From assembly GCF_001570425.1 (NCBI RefSeq), contig NZ_BCSX01000017.1:1-47249 (forward strand): DNA of 47,249 bases, written 5' to 3'. Below, one piece after another: positions 43,198 through 47,249 of this stretch. The notes beneath the pieces are model-generated. The model saw only the letters and a program-made list of their open reading frames with translations. It was not told where the DNA came from and did not search any database. Position numbers and translations under genes: made by a program. Origin of the DNA: Mycolicibacterium brisbanense (GTDB lineage: Bacteria > Actinomycetota > Actinomycetes > Mycobacteriales > Mycobacteriaceae). Each line of letters begins with the position of its first letter. The first letter of the stretch is position 1.

Positions 43198-43205
<8 letters not shown>
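42147..43205 (-). CDS. CNNM/CBS-domain membrane protein (shorter of the pair)
   Basis: A 352-residue hemolysin-C/CorC-like protein of the CNNM group, linked to magnesium or sodium-driven cation transport. The CNNM membrane part (about 1-200) shows [44 protein letters not shown] and [12 protein letters not shown], which are the family marks. Two CBS domains (about 215-345) follow. It lacks the C-terminal CorC_HlyC domain that its neighbour has. It overlaps both neighbours by eight bases, so all three genes are coupled. Equivalent to Rv1841c by order. Confidence 0.9.
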
Positions 43206-44571
<1,366 letters not shown>

Positions 44572-44804
44572 CGGGTCCTCGCCTGCGGGGCGCCGGGCAG
44601 CAGGCCCGGCCGACTAGTAGAGGGGTCGCCCGTGTCGGCGTCCGATCCTGTCTGCTGTTCCGCGGAGAAGGCCGGTTCAGAACCGGAGGCCTCAGCGGGT
44701 GCCTGCGGCACGTGAACCCTTTCGTTCGGATGGCGCAGCGAAATCTGGCCAGCTCTGAATGCGATGAGCTTCTATCCTATCGCGGCCACGAGCAGCAGGC
44801 TGCG

Positions 44805-47249
<2,445 letters not shown>

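Overview
The window is GC-rich, tightly packed chromosomal DNA from an actinobacterium, almost certainly a rapidly growing mycobacterium (Mycobacterium/Mycolicibacterium). The evidence is the gene content and order: from the BacA-like ABC transporters through secA2, pgsA2, the DUF881/small-basic-protein cluster, gcvH, garA, ftsR, a DUF151 nuclease, the Rv1830-like MerR, gcvP, a VWA membrane protein, glcB, two CNNM/CBS proteins, guaB1 and gnd, the order follows the Rv1819c-Rv1844c block of M. tuberculosis as I remember it. Many GTG starts, mini-overlaps of the ATGA/GTGA type and apparent leaderless promoters fit the same group. No rRNA, tRNA or CRISPR array was seen.

Layout. 1-4.2 kb: an edge-truncated ORF, a small exported PASTA-like protein, malQ and a second lysA-like decarboxylase, all on the minus strand. 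4.2-17.5 kb is accessory: a TetR-SDR operon with a perfect operator, an MFS permease, a pair of SMR transporters, an SfnB/DszC-like flavoprotein, a carboxylesterase, a membrane di-iron hydroxylase, a bulb-lectin-LysM protein, a secreted serine protease, a deazaflavin nitroreductase-like protein with a TetR partner, a leaderless ArsR-SRPBCC operon, and a VOC protein plus KstD-like flavoprotein behind a KstR-like site. 17.5-33.2 kb is the conserved core: two tandem SbmA/BacA-type ABC transporters, the secA2-pgsA2-DUF881-sbp-DUF881-gcvH run, garA, ftsR, DUF151, resR-like, and gcvP behind a tandem glycine riboswitch. 33.2-36.2 kb is a cassette sitting between gcvP and the VWA gene, with two WXG/EspC-type proteins fused to peptidoglycan-hydrolase domains, a lipoprotein coupled to one of them, and an orphan small gene. 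36.3-47.2 kb: VWA protein, glcB, a small secreted protein, a protein of doubtful glycosylase annotation, the CNNM/CBS pair, guaB1 and the start-truncated gnd.

How the parts work together: gcvH, gcvP and the riboswitch handle glycine; garA gates 2-oxoglutarate use; glcB serves glyoxylate use; guaB1 purine recycling; secA2 and the DUF881 cluster serve the cell envelope and export. The most unusual things are the putative type VII-secreted cell-wall hydrolase cassette and a 32-bp repeat, three tandem copies of which form a chain of ATGA-linked mini-ORFs leading from garA into ftsR; a related copy links the VOC gene to the KstD-like gene.
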